64,000 nucleotides of DNA from Phycisphaeraceae bacterium (GCA_007693965.1 RECQ01000033.1:1-64000); one strand, 5' to 3'. Shown: positions 19,159 through 28,230, counted from the stretch's first letter. Numbers and translations are program-made. The notes: generated by a model from the letters alone, not told the origin.

Positions 19159-20685
19159 TCAGTCGGCGCTGTCGCGCACCACGCCCCGGGCCAGGCGATC
19201 GGCCATTTCCGCGACGCTGATCCCATCGAGATCCGGGCCGCCGTCACACGGCGCTCCCTTCTCGATGAGCCCCTCCATGCGTTTGCAGGCGGTGACGATG
19301 GTCGAGTGGTTGGGCCGGCTCATGCCCCGTGCGATCTCGGGATAGCTCATGGTCGTCAGCCGCTTGGCGAGCAGCGCGACCATCGAACGCGCCAGCACCA
19401 CGCGCTTGTGCCGGCTGCGGCCCAGCATGTCGCTCATGTCGACGCGCAGCTCGGCGCAGACGTGGCGCATGATCGCATCGATGCGCACCGGGCGCGTCGG
19501 CCGCACGGGCCCCATGGGCCCCAGCGCCTGGCGCACCACCTCGACGCCGATGCGCTCATTCTCGCGCGGTCGGAGCGGCGAGAACTGCGCCATGGCGCTG
19601 ATGCGCGTCATCATCCCCTCCAGCTCGCGCACCGAGTCAACGCGGCGCGAGGCGATGAGTGCGAGCGCCTGCGCTTCGATGGCCACGCCGCGTCTGGCCG
19701 CGATGCGCTGAACAATCTCGAGGCGCAGCGCCTGGTCTGGCGCTTCCAGCTTCACCACCATGCCGGCCATGAAGCGCGAGACGAGCTCGCGCGAGAGGCT
19801 GTGAATCTTCGAGGGATGTTCATCGGAGACGAGCGCGATGCGGGCGTTGTCCAGGCCGATGGCGTCGAAGGTGTACAGAAATTCGCGCTGGGTCGCCGTC
19901 TTGTTGGAGAGAAAGTGCACATCGTCGATGCACAGCAGGCTCACGCCGCGGTATTTCCGTCGGAACGCATCGACCTTCCCGGTGCGCAGGGCCGTGATGA
20001 AGCTGTTTGTGAACGCCTCTCCGGTGGTGCAGATCACGCGGGCGCCCGGATGGATCTCGCGGTAGCGCCCGGCGAGGCCCTGCAGCAGGTGGGTCTTGCC
20101 CAGGCCGCAGGCGCCGTGGATGAACAGCGGACTGAAGCCGGGAGGGCATTCGGTCGCCGCGAGCCGCTCGGCGCCGTGGTGCGCCAGTCGGTTGGACTCG
20201 CCGACAACGAACGAATCCAGCCTCTTGCCGGGACGGGGCGGGTTGCGCCACGCCCGCCCGTCGCTGCGCAGCGCGGGGCGCGGTCGGGCCGGCCGCGGGG
20301 GGGGGGGGGTGGGGCCCGCCCCCCCCGCCCTCGCGTCGGAGAAGGATGGAGGAGAGATCCTTTTCCCCGGCTCGGCCTTCGCAGGGCCGGGCCGCGCTTC
20401 CGCTGGCTCGTTGGATTCAGGCGACACATCGAAATGCACCTCGACCTCGCCCGTCCCCGTTTCCTGGGTGGCCGCCTCGCGGATCTGGGCGCCGAAGCGC
20501 CGGCGCAGCAGGTCGGCGATGAAGGGGCTGGACGTCCTGACGCGCACCTCGCGTCCATCCACGGCGATCTCCATGCGCACCGATGCGTCGAAATACCTCC
20601 GGTAGCGCTCGCGCCCCACGGAAGTTTCGAGGCGGCGGGCGATGCGATCGCGCACGGACAGCGCAGTGAGTGTGGTCACGGGCAT
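19159..20685 (-). CDS. dnaA: Chromosomal replication initiator DnaA
   Basis: DnaA binds 9-mer boxes at the origin, oligomerises with ATP and opens the duplex. From the ATG at 20685 the product has 508 residues. It has the N-terminal interaction domain (about 8-85), a proline-rich linker, the AAA+ domain with Walker A GACGLGKT near residue 192 and Walker B LLCIDDVHF near 248. The C-terminal DNA-binding domain carries the signature RPNHSTIVTACKRM near 455. The frame is open to 20868. A GTG at 20679 sits 6 bases after GAGGGA and may be the true start. A run of 13 C on the coding strand (20297-20309) encodes part of the linker. dnaN is not adjacent. Confidence 0.95.
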   Translation of the reverse strand: MPVTTLTALSVRDRIARRLETSVGRERYRRYFDASVRMEIAVDGREVRVRTSSPFIADLLRRRFGAQIREAATQETGTGEVEVHFDVSPESNEPAEARPGPAKAEPGKRISPPSFSDARAGGAGPTPPPPRPARPRPALRSDGRAWRNPPRPGKRLDSFVVGESNRLAHHGAERLAATECPPGFSPLFIHGACGLGKTHLLQGLAGRYREIHPGARVICTTGEAFTNSFITALRTGKVDAFRRKYRGVSLLCIDDVHFLSNKTATQREFLYTFDAIGLDNARIALVSDEHPSKIHSLSRELVSRFMAGMVVKLEAPDQALRLEIVQRIAARRGVAIEAQALALIASRRVDSVRELEGMMTRISAMAQFSPLRPRENERIGVEVVRQALGPMGPVRPTRPVRIDAIMRHVCAELRVDMSDMLGRSRHKRVVLARSMVALLAKRLTTMSYPEIARGMSRPNHSTIVTACKRMEGLIEKGAPCDGGPDLDGISVAEMADRLARGVVRDSAD

Positions 20686-20865
20686 TCCCTCGACGTGTCT
20701 CAGGGGCTCCTCGCCGGCGCATGGCGCAGGGTCGGAACGCAGGTGGCGGAGTGAGGACGATTCGAGTCCGTTCGCCGAAAGAGGGGATGCGGCCGCACAC
20801 GCCGCGAGCTTCGGCTCCTGTCCGTCGCCCGCGGCGGACGCTTCGAGCGTGTCCCCGGTCGGCGC

Positions 20866-20897
20866 CATGCTGAAGTGTCCGAAGACGCTTCAGCATG
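20866..20897. repeat. 10-bp perfect inverted repeat upstream of dnaA
   Basis: CATGCTGAAG (20866-20875) and CTTCAGCATG (20888-20897) flank a 12-base loop in the 477-base gap between dnaA and the acetyltransferase gene. It could be an operator or an RNA hairpin in the dnaA leader. Three weak DnaA-box-like 9-mers follow at 21079-21087 (CTATGCACA), 21102-21110 (complement TTGTCCACT) and 21148-21156 (TTCTCCACG). Confidence 0.5.
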
Positions 20898-21162
20898 CCC
20901 CGACGCCACGGCGAATCGCCCGTGCGGCCTTCCTCTCGGTCAATCCATGACCGGTCGACGACTCTACAGGGTGGCTTCCCTGGGCACAATAGCTTTGCGC
21001 CTTGCTTGCGCGTCCCACACATCGCTGGTGTCATGCGCCGACAGTGGTTGCGCGCTGTTCGAAAATCTTTTCACCGATCTATGCACATCCCCGACGCCGT
21101 CAGTGGACAACACGAGACAGTCGGCATGAATGCGGGCGCATCCCGTTTTCTCCACGGTCTTT

Positions 21163-22110
21163 TCAGGCCAGTCCACGAACCAGCGCCAGTCGCTCGCTGA
21201 ATCGCTCGAACCCGTGCCGCGTGTAGAGACGCATGGCCGGATCGTTGCGCGCATCGACGGCGCACGTCACGGTGCGCTGCTTCCGCTCCGCAAGCGCTCC
21301 CAGCCCCATTCGCAGCAGCTTTCCGGCCACTCCAGCGCCGCGAAGCTCCGGAGCGACACCGAGATAGACCAGCTCGACATGCCCCTGATCCGGGCAGGGG
21401 CTCAGGAGCAGCGCCCCCGCAGGCGCGTCTCGGTGCAGGACGAGCCACCAGAGCGCGGGATCGAAGCGCCCGGTCGATTTGTGGCTGTCCACCACATCGC
21501 GCAACTCGCGCAAGCCGCACAATTCGGGGCAGTCCAGCGTCTGCTCATAGCTGCGCTCCAGGGCGCGCATGAGGGCGGCCTCGTCGCCGGTCCGCCAGGA
21601 GCGCACCTCGACGCCTTCGGGCCAGGGGGCGTGTGAATCTGCGGCGATGTCTGTCCAGTTTCGGCGCAGGTAGTGCAGGTCGCCGATGCGCAGGAATCCG
21701 GCCTGCTCGTACGCACGCGCCAGATCCGCCTCCTCCGGCTCCAGCAGCCCCTGGGCGAGACGGACGCCCGGGATCTCCTCGCACGCCGCGGCCAGCACGC
21801 GGGCCAGATCATCCAGTTCCGCCGCCTCCACGGGTCGCGAGGTGAAGACCATCCCGGTTCGCCCCGCCTGCGGCACAATCAGGCAGGCCTGCCCCAGTCC
21901 GGCGGCGTCTTCGGAGGCCCACATGTGCTCCAGGCTGACGTTGAACGTCCGGGCCGCCTGCAGGAATCGGGCGGCGGCGTCCGCCGGCCGGCCCATCCCC
22001 GGACGCCACACCAGCTTCGCCGCCGCCTCCAGTCGCCGATCGGGAGGGATCCGCACCACCGATCTGGGCGTATATGACTGCGACCTGGACGGCTTTGGCG
22101 GCGTCGACAT
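21163..22110 (-). CDS. GNAT-family acetyltransferase (two GNAT-like domains)
   Basis: The 315-residue protein has a degenerate N-terminal GNAT-like half (ACLIVPQAGRTGMVFTSRP, EADLARAYEQAGFLRIGDL) and a complete C-terminal GNAT domain. The latter carries the acetyl-CoA loop LGVAPELRGAGVAGKLL and the terminal NDPAMRLYTRHGFERF motif. The double architecture resembles mycothiol-synthase-like enzymes, but the substrate is unknown. The ATG at 22110 avoids an unlikely low-complexity extension that would run into the divergent gene's leader. Confidence 0.85.
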   Translation of the reverse strand: MSTPPKPSRSQSYTPRSVVRIPPDRRLEAAAKLVWRPGMGRPADAAARFLQAARTFNVSLEHMWASEDAAGLGQACLIVPQAGRTGMVFTSRPVEAAELDDLARVLAAACEEIPGVRLAQGLLEPEEADLARAYEQAGFLRIGDLHYLRRNWTDIAADSHAPWPEGVEVRSWRTGDEAALMRALERSYEQTLDCPELCGLRELRDVVDSHKSTGRFDPALWWLVLHRDAPAGALLLSPCPDQGHVELVYLGVAPELRGAGVAGKLLRMGLGALAERKQRTVTCAVDARNDPAMRLYTRHGFERFSERLALVRGLA

Positions 22111-22259
22111 GGTTGGAGAGGGCTCGGAATGTTGTCGGCGATCCACGCCGAAGGGCTTCGACGGGCGTTGACCGCGCCCGCCATGCCAGTAGACTAGTCC
22201 CTTCCGCTCGATTCGGCCCTCGGAATCACTCCCGGGGCCGTAGCCCAGGAGACCCGGAC

Positions 22260-22910
22260 GTGACCACGCACAGGCTGTCAATCGCGAAAATGTCGGCTTG
22301 CAGCGCACTCTTCGCCGCGGCCCTGCTGGCGATGGCGACGGCGCTGGGGCCGGTGGTCGCCCTGGCGGCGCCGCAGCCTTCGCCCATTCCCACGCGCTGG
22401 GAGCTGGATCTGCGTCCCGGCCCGCTGCGGATCGTGCATCTGGATGTCCCGGGAATCGGGCCGCAGACGTACTACTACCTGACCTACCTGGTGGTGAACA
22501 ATTCCGGTCAGGATCTCACCTTCGCCCCCTCATTCCAGCTCACGACCGACGAAGGCGAACTGGTCCGCTCCGGCGAGGATGTGCCCCTGTGGGTCACGCG
22601 GGAGCTGCTGAACCGCCTTCGCAACCCGCTTCTCGAGGATGAAATCGGGGTGCTGGGCATGCTGGAGCAGGGCGAGGAAAACGGGATCGAAGGGTTGGTC
22701 GTCTGGCCCGCCCGCAACCTGAAGGTGGACGAGGTGGTGGTCTACGCCGCCGGCTTCAGCGGCGAGACACGCCGCATCAGGCGTCCCGACACCGGCGAGG
22801 AGGTCACGCTCCGCAAGGTGATGATGCTCCGCCACGACACCCCCGGCGAGCAGACCCGGCGGGGCAGCCTGCCGCTGGAGCGGACGGTGCAGCGCTGGAT
22901 TCTGCGGTAG
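22260..22910 (+). CDS. Secreted protein of unknown function
   Basis: The 216-residue product has a signal peptide (ALFAAALLAMATALGPVVALAAP) and a compact domain beginning RWELDLRPGPLRIVHLDVPG, followed by YYYLTYLVVNNSGQDLTFAPSF, which suggests an immunoglobulin-like sandwich. I do not recognise the family. The GTG at 22260 has AGGAG 8 bases upstream and is preferred; an ATG at 22290 is the alternative and would shorten the signal peptide. It lies 139 bases before rpmA on the same strand. Confidence 0.7.
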   Translation: MTTHRLSIAKMSACSALFAAALLAMATALGPVVALAAPQPSPIPTRWELDLRPGPLRIVHLDVPGIGPQTYYYLTYLVVNNSGQDLTFAPSFQLTTDEGELVRSGEDVPLWVTRELLNRLRNPLLEDEIGVLGMLEQGEENGIEGLVVWPARNLKVDEVVVYAAGFSGETRRIRRPDTGEEVTLRKVMMLRHDTPGEQTRRGSLPLERTVQRWILR

Positions 22911-23049
22911 AACCCCGCTATATTCCCGATCCCCCTGAGAAGGGCCAGTGGTCCGGCCTTCGATGGGCGACAGGTGTTCGATTCTGAAGATTTCCCCGAC
23001 CCGGTGAGCGATCCCGCCACGGCGTCACTGATACGCAGAGGTTCATGTC

Positions 23050-23325
23050 ATGGCTCATAAAAAGGGACAGGGCGCCAGCAAGAACGGGCGCGACTCGAAC
23101 CCGCAGTACCGCGGCGTGAAGCTGTACGGCGGTGAGGCCGCCAAGCCCGGCTCGATCATCATCCGCCAGTGCGGCACCCCCTTCCGCCCCGGCTACATGG
23201 TGCGGCGCGGCAATGACGACACGCTCTTCGCGACGTGCGAGGGCGCCGTTGTCTTCCGAGGTCGGTACGTGCACATCAGCCCGGCCGACAAGAACCTGCC
23301 GCGACCCAGGTTCCTGCAGAACTGA
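23050..23325 (+). CDS. rpmA: Large ribosomal subunit protein bL27
   Basis: bL27 sits near the peptidyl-transferase centre of the 50S subunit, with its N-terminus reaching the tRNA acceptor ends. The 91-residue product begins [18 protein letters not shown], the standard N-terminus, and includes [18 protein letters not shown]. It lacks the cleavable N-terminal extension found in Firmicutes. The usual rplU partner (bL21) is not upstream here. A strong intrinsic terminator follows at 23368, so it is the last or only gene of its transcript. Confidence 0.98.
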   Translation: MAHKKGQGASKNGRDSNPQYRGVKLYGGEAAKPGSIIIRQCGTPFRPGYMVRRGNDDTLFATCEGAVVFRGRYVHISPADKNLPRPRFLQN

Positions 23326-23367
23326 ATCCGGACCGGTGATCCGGAGCATTCGTTGAACGCATCAGAG

Positions 23368-23392
23368 CCGCGGCGAGCGCCGCGGTTTTTTT
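23368..23392 (+). terminator. Intrinsic terminator after rpmA
   Basis: CCGCGGC-GAGC-GCCGCGG (23368-23385) forms a 7-bp GC stem with a four-base loop and is followed by seven T residues, 42 bases after the rpmA stop. Confidence 0.9.
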
Positions 23393-23438
23393 CTGCGCGC
23401 TCCCGAAACCGGGCGATTCGCGATAGGCTCATGCCGCT

Positions 23439-23930
23439 ATGCGCCTGTACATCGTCAGACACGGCAAGGCGGAGCGCGACTCGCCCACGGGGCGCGAAGC
23501 CGACCGGCGTCTGCGTCCGCGCGGCGAGCGCCAGTCGGTATTCCTCGGCGAAATCTTCTGCGCGTGTGACGACCCGCCGACGCTCATCCTCGCCAGCCGC
23601 TACACACGCGCGCTGCACACGGCCCGCGTCATACATGAAGCCGTCGGCTGCGAACTGCGGCTGGCGCCCGAACTCGAACTCGGCTCCTACGTGGCCGAGG
23701 CTGTCGCGCTCATGCGCGATCATGCATCTTTCGATCCGCTGATGCTGGTGGGCCACAACCCTCAGCTCGAGGACCTGATCGATGTGCTGCTCCAGGGCCC
23801 GGCGGGCGCGGGGACGCGCCTTCGCACCGGGGAGGCCGCCGCGCTGGATGTGGAGGTCGACAAGCTGGATCCGGACTCGCTCCGCACCTGCGCCGAGCTG
23901 ATCGAGATGATCCGGCTTGAGGAGGAATGA
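23439..23930 (+). CDS. sixA: Phosphohistidine phosphatase SixA-like (histidine phosphatase superfamily)
   Basis: SixA removes phosphate from phosphohistidine in HPt or PTS-related proteins. The 163-residue protein has the catalytic RHG at residues 7-9 (MRLYIVRHGKAE), the second conserved arginine in LASRYTRALHTA, and the catalytic histidine in LVGHNPQLEDL. The small size and absence of a cap domain fit SixA rather than phosphoglycerate mutase. The physiological target cannot be told from context. Confidence 0.9.
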   Translation: MRLYIVRHGKAERDSPTGREADRRLRPRGERQSVFLGEIFCACDDPPTLILASRYTRALHTARVIHEAVGCELRLAPELELGSYVAEAVALMRDHASFDPLMLVGHNPQLEDLIDVLLQGPAGAGTRLRTGEAAALDVEVDKLDPDSLRTCAELIEMIRLEEE

Positions 23931-23972
23931 AGTTTCGATTTCTGCTCGAGCGAACGCCGGTGCGATGAACAA

Positions 23973-24000
23973 CGGCCCCGCGAACTGAATCGCGGGGCCG
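23973..24000. terminator. Bidirectional terminator-like hairpin
   Basis: CGGCCCCGCG (23973-23982) pairs perfectly with CGCGGGGCCG (23991-24000) around an 8-base loop between the convergent sixA and DUF4397 genes. T-runs are poor on both sides, so termination strength is uncertain. Confidence 0.65.
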
Positions 24001-24057
24001 CGTGGGGAAGGGGAACTTACCCATTGAGGGCGAGGAGATTGAATCTGGGCTCTGCGA

Positions 24058-24777
24058 TCAGACGGAACGACGACGCCGGGATGCGATCAGGCCCCCCATC
24101 GCCATGACGGCGAGGGCGCCGGGCGAGGGGATGGCGTCCACGGAGAAGACGGCCTGCAGCGGCGCATCGTTGTCGCCGACCAGCCCCATCGCGAAGACGG
24201 AGTAGACGGTGTTGCCGGAGAGGCTCACTTCGCCCAGGCTGAGCACGACGTCGGACGTTCCGGCGAGACGCACTTCGAGGTCGTAATCGCCGGGCGCAAC
24301 GGAGAGGTAGCTCGACGCCTCGGTAAAGGAAAAGTCGTCGAAGAGCACGGCGCCGCCGCCGGCGAGGGCGATGTCCACCGCCGGCGCGTTGGGCGAGGCG
24401 TGTACGAAGCGAACGCGGGCGTTCGCAGGGTCGAGCGCGTTGTCATCGACGAGCACCAGCGGCGCGATGTCCGCGAGCTGGCCCACGGCGACCACCGAGT
24501 AATCGACACCGGAATCGAGCGCGAGATTCTCGTCGATTACCACGGGGCCCATCATGCCAGTGGGGACGACCTGCACGTTGTAGGTGTCGGCGGGCAGCGT
24601 GGCGTAGTCGGTGACGCCGGTGAAGGGCGCATCGGGGAATGCGATGCTCCCGTCGACCAGCACGTCGACGTTGGGGGCGTCGGGTGAGGCGTGGACGGCC
24701 CGCACACGGGCGTCCGCCAGGGCGCTGCCGCTGAGCACTGCGGTGGCCAGCGCTGCTGTGATCAGTCTCTCGTTCAT
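24058..24777 (-). CDS. Secreted DUF4397 protein with PEP-CTERM-like sorting tail
   Basis: The 239-residue product has a signal peptide (ALATAVLSGSALADA) and two tandem DUF4397 domains, recognisable by the repeated VRAVHASPDAPNVDVLVDG and VRFVHASPNAPAVDIALAG. The C-terminus IPSPGALAVMAMGGLIASRR with an Arg cluster is a PEP-CTERM-like signal for exosortase-dependent sorting. The ATG at 24777 follows AGGAGACAAGAGG. The domain's ligand is not established. The gap to the next gene (24778-25154) has an 8-bp GCCGGGCA hairpin (24860-24879) and no gene. Confidence 0.85.
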   Translation of the reverse strand: MNERLITAALATAVLSGSALADARVRAVHASPDAPNVDVLVDGSIAFPDAPFTGVTDYATLPADTYNVQVVPTGMMGPVVIDENLALDSGVDYSVVAVGQLADIAPLVLVDDNALDPANARVRFVHASPNAPAVDIALAGGGAVLFDDFSFTEASSYLSVAPGDYDLEVRLAGTSDVVLSLGEVSLSGNTVYSVFAMGLVGDNDAPLQAVFSVDAIPSPGALAVMAMGGLIASRRRRSV

Positions 24778-25154
24778 CCTCTTGTCTCCTGTCAGTAGAT
24801 ATGCTCCGGGACGCCGCCGGACTCTCCCTCCGGGCGGCGGCCAGATTCCAAGCGCCATGGCCGGGCAGGATTGCCCGGCATGTAAATGTTCCGGGTGGAT
24901 CCCGAGCGGGATGCAACAGGAGTGCAAATTGCCACGAACATTCACATGCGAATCAGAATTCGCGGTGTTCAACCCGGTTGGGATGACTTGCCTGCTCTCC
25001 ACTGGAGAGACGGGAGGGGGCAGGCGCGGCCGCATGTGTGGAGCCGGGCGACGCTCCGGTGGTAGCATGTGATGAACGGGAGAGGATTCAACAGGCGTCG
25101 GGCGGCATCGGCCCGGCGCGATTCGAGAGAGCCCCGAAGGAACGGAGAACCCAG

Positions 25155-25814
25155 ATGGCCATGTTCACGACTGCGCGCACCGGCGCCGGCATCGTCTCAC
25201 TCATCGCACTCATCGCCGCGACCTTGACGCTGTCGTCGGCTTCGGCGGTCGCGCGTGAAATCACCGTCGCGCCCGGCGCCCTGCAGGAATCGGAGAACTC
25301 CCACGTGTACATCAGCATGCAGACGTCGAAGGGCGAGATCATTCTCGAGCTTGATCGCGAGAAGGCGCCCATCAGCGTCGAAAACTTTCTGAAATACACC
25401 GAAAGTGAGCACTACGACGGCACGATTTTCCACCGCGTCATAAGCAACTTCATGATCCAGGGCGGCGGCTTCACCGAGGACATGACGCAGAAGCGGGTCG
25501 GTCGTCCGATCAAGAATGAATGGCGCAATGGCCTTTCCAACGTCCGCGGCTCGATCGCCATGGCTCGCCTCGGCAACCAGCCCGATTCGGCCACCAGCCA
25601 GTTCTTCATCAACGTGACGAACAACGCCGCGCTCGATCAGCCGCGCGACGGCGCGGGGTACGCCGTCTTCGGCAAGGTTGTGAAGGGCATGGACGTGGTG
25701 GACAAGATCCGCCAGGTCCCCACCGCCACGCGCGGCCACCACGGCGATGTCCCGGTCGAGCCCGTGGTGATCGAGAAGGTGCGCCAGATCGAGAAGCCCG
25801 ACGATCTTGAGTGA
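25155..25814 (+). CDS. Exported peptidyl-prolyl cis-trans isomerase, cyclophilin type
   Basis: It catalyses proline cis-trans isomerisation, probably in the periplasm. The 219-residue product has a signal peptide (IALIAATLTLSSASAVA). The cyclophilin core carries the active-site segment FHRVISNFMIQGGGF, the arginine and glutamine of that motif, SIAMARLGNQPDSATSQFFI, and AVFGKVVKGMDVVDKI. Sequence length is normal for bacterial cyclophilins. The ATG at 25155 starts a proper signal peptide; a second ATG lies two codons later. Confidence 0.94.
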   Translation: MAMFTTARTGAGIVSLIALIAATLTLSSASAVAREITVAPGALQESENSHVYISMQTSKGEIILELDREKAPISVENFLKYTESEHYDGTIFHRVISNFMIQGGGFTEDMTQKRVGRPIKNEWRNGLSNVRGSIAMARLGNQPDSATSQFFINVTNNAALDQPRDGAGYAVFGKVVKGMDVVDKIRQVPTATRGHHGDVPVEPVVIEKVRQIEKPDDLE

Positions 25815-25871
25815 TCGGCCGGCCCTGCGACGGGCCCGCCCGACTCTTGAATGACAGGCAGGATCTTTTGC

Positions 25872-25899
25872 TTGACATCGTGCGGCCGCATACTATGCT
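25872..25899 (+). promoter_or_regulatory. Promoter of the padR/HAAS operon
   Basis: TTGACA (25872-25877), a 16-base spacer and TATGCT (25894-25899) form a good sigma-70-type promoter 40 bases before padR. The operator at 25888-25912 covers the -10 element. Confidence 0.65.
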
Positions 25900-25912
25900 A
25901 CACATAGTATGC
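25888..25912. promoter_or_regulatory. PadR operator palindrome
   Basis: GCATACTATG (25888-25897) and CATAGTATGC (25903-25912) form a perfect 10+10 inverted repeat with a 5-base spacer. TACTATG-type palindromes are characteristic of the operators in front of PadR genes of this subgroup. Because it overlaps the -10 element, the PadR protein most likely represses its own operon. Confidence 0.8.
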
Positions 25913-25939
25913 AGTGCAAAGTCTCGGAAAGGGCCAGTC

Positions 25940-26308
25940 ATGCGTATTGAACGGGAGCTGATGCGGGGGGCGGGGCCGGTGGCGGTTCTCAAGCTTCTCG
26001 AACGGGGCGAGATGTATGGGTACGAGCTGGTGGAGGCGCTGCTGGAGCGCACCGACGGCGTGCTGTCGGTGGGCCAGTCCACGCTCTATCCCATGCTCTA
26101 CAACCTGGAGGCGAAGGGTCTCGTGACGGGGCGGTGGCGCGAGGGGGACAACGGCCGGGGGCGGAAGTATTACGCGCTGACAGCGAAGGGGAAGAAGCGG
26201 CTGGCTGCGGACATGGAGCAGTGGAACGCCATCTCACAGGCGATGACGGCGCTGGGCGTGATCGCAGCGCCGGGCGGCGCCGGCGGCGCCCGGAGGGCTC
26301 TGGCGTGA
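25940..26308 (+). CDS. PadR-family transcriptional regulator
   Basis: The 122-residue winged-helix repressor starts MRIERELMRGAGPVAVLKLL and has the family core GEMYGYELVEALLERT followed by QSTLYPMLYNLEAKGLV and RGRKYYALTAKGKKRL. It would bind the palindrome overlapping its own promoter. Its stop codon overlaps the GTG start of the next gene (GTGA, 26305-26308), so the two are translationally coupled. The effector is unknown; PadR/HAAS pairs are usually thought to sense envelope or membrane conditions. Confidence 0.93.
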   Translation: MRIERELMRGAGPVAVLKLLERGEMYGYELVEALLERTDGVLSVGQSTLYPMLYNLEAKGLVTGRWREGDNGRGRKYYALTAKGKKRLAADMEQWNAISQAMTALGVIAAPGGAGGARRALA

Positions 26309-28182
26309 CCCGGCGCAGCAGGCAGGAGACGGTGAACCTGCTGGCGCAGACGCCCATGCGTGATGTGGTGCGAGGACGCCTCACGGGGCGCCTCGACTGG
26401 CGGCGCGAGATCCGGGATGCGGAATTGCCGGAGCGTGTGGGCGCGCTGGTTGAAACGGTGGTGAAGCGCACGCGGCTGTGGGGTCTTGAGAAGGTGGATG
26501 TGGCGCGCGAGTTGTGCGCGCACTTCCGCGATGCGATGGACTCCGGACTCGGCGCGCCTGAAGCGATCGAGCGCTACGGCGACCCGAAAATCGCGGCGCG
26601 GCTGATCCGGAGGGCGAAGCGCCGGGCTCGGCCGCCGGCGTGGCAGGTGTGGCGGCGCTTCTGCCAGTGCGCCGGGTCGGCGCTCGCGGCCGTGCTCGTG
26701 ATCTACACCTGGTTCGGCGTCACGTACTGGCTGGGGTCGCCGAATCCTGCCCGGGACTACTTGGCGGAGATCAACGCCGCCGCGGCGGCGACGCCGGAGG
26801 ATGCGCGGGCGTGGCCGATCCATCGCGCTGCGCTGCTTGAGATCGGCGATCTTCCGGATGGCGTCATCTCTTCCGAGGCGCCGCTTGGCGCTGGTGTGTC
26901 CGACGAGACGGCGGCCTTTCTCGACAGGCATCGGGACTCGATCGACGCATTTCGGCGTGCAGGGCTGATGGAGCGCATGGGGTACATCGCGGCCACGAGT
27001 CATCATCCCGAGGATGTTCCCCTCTTCGGCGCGATCGATCCGGTGGACGAGTATGCAGTCGATGCGCTCGAAGGGAGTGTAATCAGCGCGTTGCTGCCGC
27101 ATCTTGCTTCGGTGCGGCGCATCGGGCAACTGCTGGGGAACGATGCGCGGCTGGCGCATGAGCGCGGCGATGCGGACCTCGCGGTGCGTTCGCTCCGAGC
27201 GATCTTCGGGATCGCGAATCAGGTGCGTGAACACCCGCTTCTGATCAGCGACCTGGTGTCGATTTCGATCCATGCGTACGCGCTCAACATCGTGTCGGAG
27301 CTGCTGCACAAGGCGCCGGAGCGATTCGAGGCCGGTCAACTGATCGAGCTTTCGCACGAGATTGCCGGAGCGATCCCCGATGGTTTCAGCGTCCGGCTGG
27401 ACGGCGAGCGAGTCACTTTTCACGACGTTGTGCAGCGGGCATACACCGACGATGGTGACGGCGGCGGACGCATGACGCGCCAGGGGCTGCACGCGATGGC
27501 CTCGTTGCAGGGCGGCGAATCAGCCGCAGAGACGGGGGGCATCGAGGACATCATCGGGCCGTTCGCGACCGCGCTCATGAGCCGGCGCGCCGCGGTCGAG
27601 GAGTTCGAGCGCGTGATGGCGCTGCTCGAGCGGGTGGTGACGCGACCGCTCTGGGAAGTCGAAGCTTCTGCGGAATGGCGGCGGCTCAACGAATGGAAGC
27701 AGGAGGAGGGACTGCAGTCATTGACATCCCTGCCGCGGCTGTTGCTTCCGGCGATCGATCGGGCCGGCGTTCAGGGCAACTTTCTGCTTCAGATGCGTGA
27801 CGGTGTCTTCGTCGCCATCGCGCTGGAGCTGCACCAGAGGCGTCATGGCGCGTGGCCCGAGTCGCTGGAGGCGTTGACGCCGGGGCTGCTGCCGCGTGTG
27901 CCTCCGGATCGTTTCGACGGGGCGCCGATCCGGTACAGACTGCGCGATGGCGAGCCGGTGGTGTATTCCGTCGGCGCCAACATGAAGGACAACGGCGGGC
28001 GCGTGCATTTCGATCAGGACGGCAATCCGACGAACCGCTTCACCATGGCGTGGCGCGGTTCGTATCCGGGCCGGCATGACTGGATCCCCGACGCCGACTG
28101 GATTCTCTGGCCTCCAGTCTTCGTGCCCATATCGGACCCGCCGGATGCGGACGTCTTTGTGGACGATCGGGACGCGACCTGA
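26305..28182 (+). CDS. HAAS-domain membrane protein, PadR partner
   Basis: The 625-residue product has an N-terminal HAAS-like helical domain at about residues 35-105 (RVGALVETVVKRTRLWGLEK and the typical RYGDPKIAARLIRRAKRR). One membrane helix follows at about 120-145 (SALAAVLVIYTWFGVTYWLG), then a long extracytoplasmic region of about 480 residues without a known domain. Its end (VVYSVGANMKDNGG) resembles the end of other planctomycete secreted proteins. The GTG start overlaps the padR stop. HAAS domains are proposed to contact the PadR regulator. Confidence 0.82.
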   Translation: MTRRSRQETVNLLAQTPMRDVVRGRLTGRLDWRREIRDAELPERVGALVETVVKRTRLWGLEKVDVARELCAHFRDAMDSGLGAPEAIERYGDPKIAARLIRRAKRRARPPAWQVWRRFCQCAGSALAAVLVIYTWFGVTYWLGSPNPARDYLAEINAAAAATPEDARAWPIHRAALLEIGDLPDGVISSEAPLGAGVSDETAAFLDRHRDSIDAFRRAGLMERMGYIAATSHHPEDVPLFGAIDPVDEYAVDALEGSVISALLPHLASVRRIGQLLGNDARLAHERGDADLAVRSLRAIFGIANQVREHPLLISDLVSISIHAYALNIVSELLHKAPERFEAGQLIELSHEIAGAIPDGFSVRLDGERVTFHDVVQRAYTDDGDGGGRMTRQGLHAMASLQGGESAAETGGIEDIIGPFATALMSRRAAVEEFERVMALLERVVTRPLWEVEASAEWRRLNEWKQEEGLQSLTSLPRLLLPAIDRAGVQGNFLLQMRDGVFVAIALELHQRRHGAWPESLEALTPGLLPRVPPDRFDGAPIRYRLRDGEPVVYSVGANMKDNGGRVHFDQDGNPTNRFTMAWRGSYPGRHDWIPDADWILWPPVFVPISDPPDADVFVDDRDAT

Positions 28183-28212
28183 TCCCGAGTGCTCTCGGCG
28201 CCGCGGCGGCTT

Positions 28213-28230
28213 CTCACCCGTGCGGGTGAG
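28213..28230. terminator. Hairpin after the padR/HAAS operon
   Basis: CTCACCCG-TG-CGGGTGAG is an 8-bp stem 31 bases after the HAAS gene stop. It is followed by ATAAATT rather than a clean T-run, so it may stop transcription or protect the 3' end. Confidence 0.5.
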
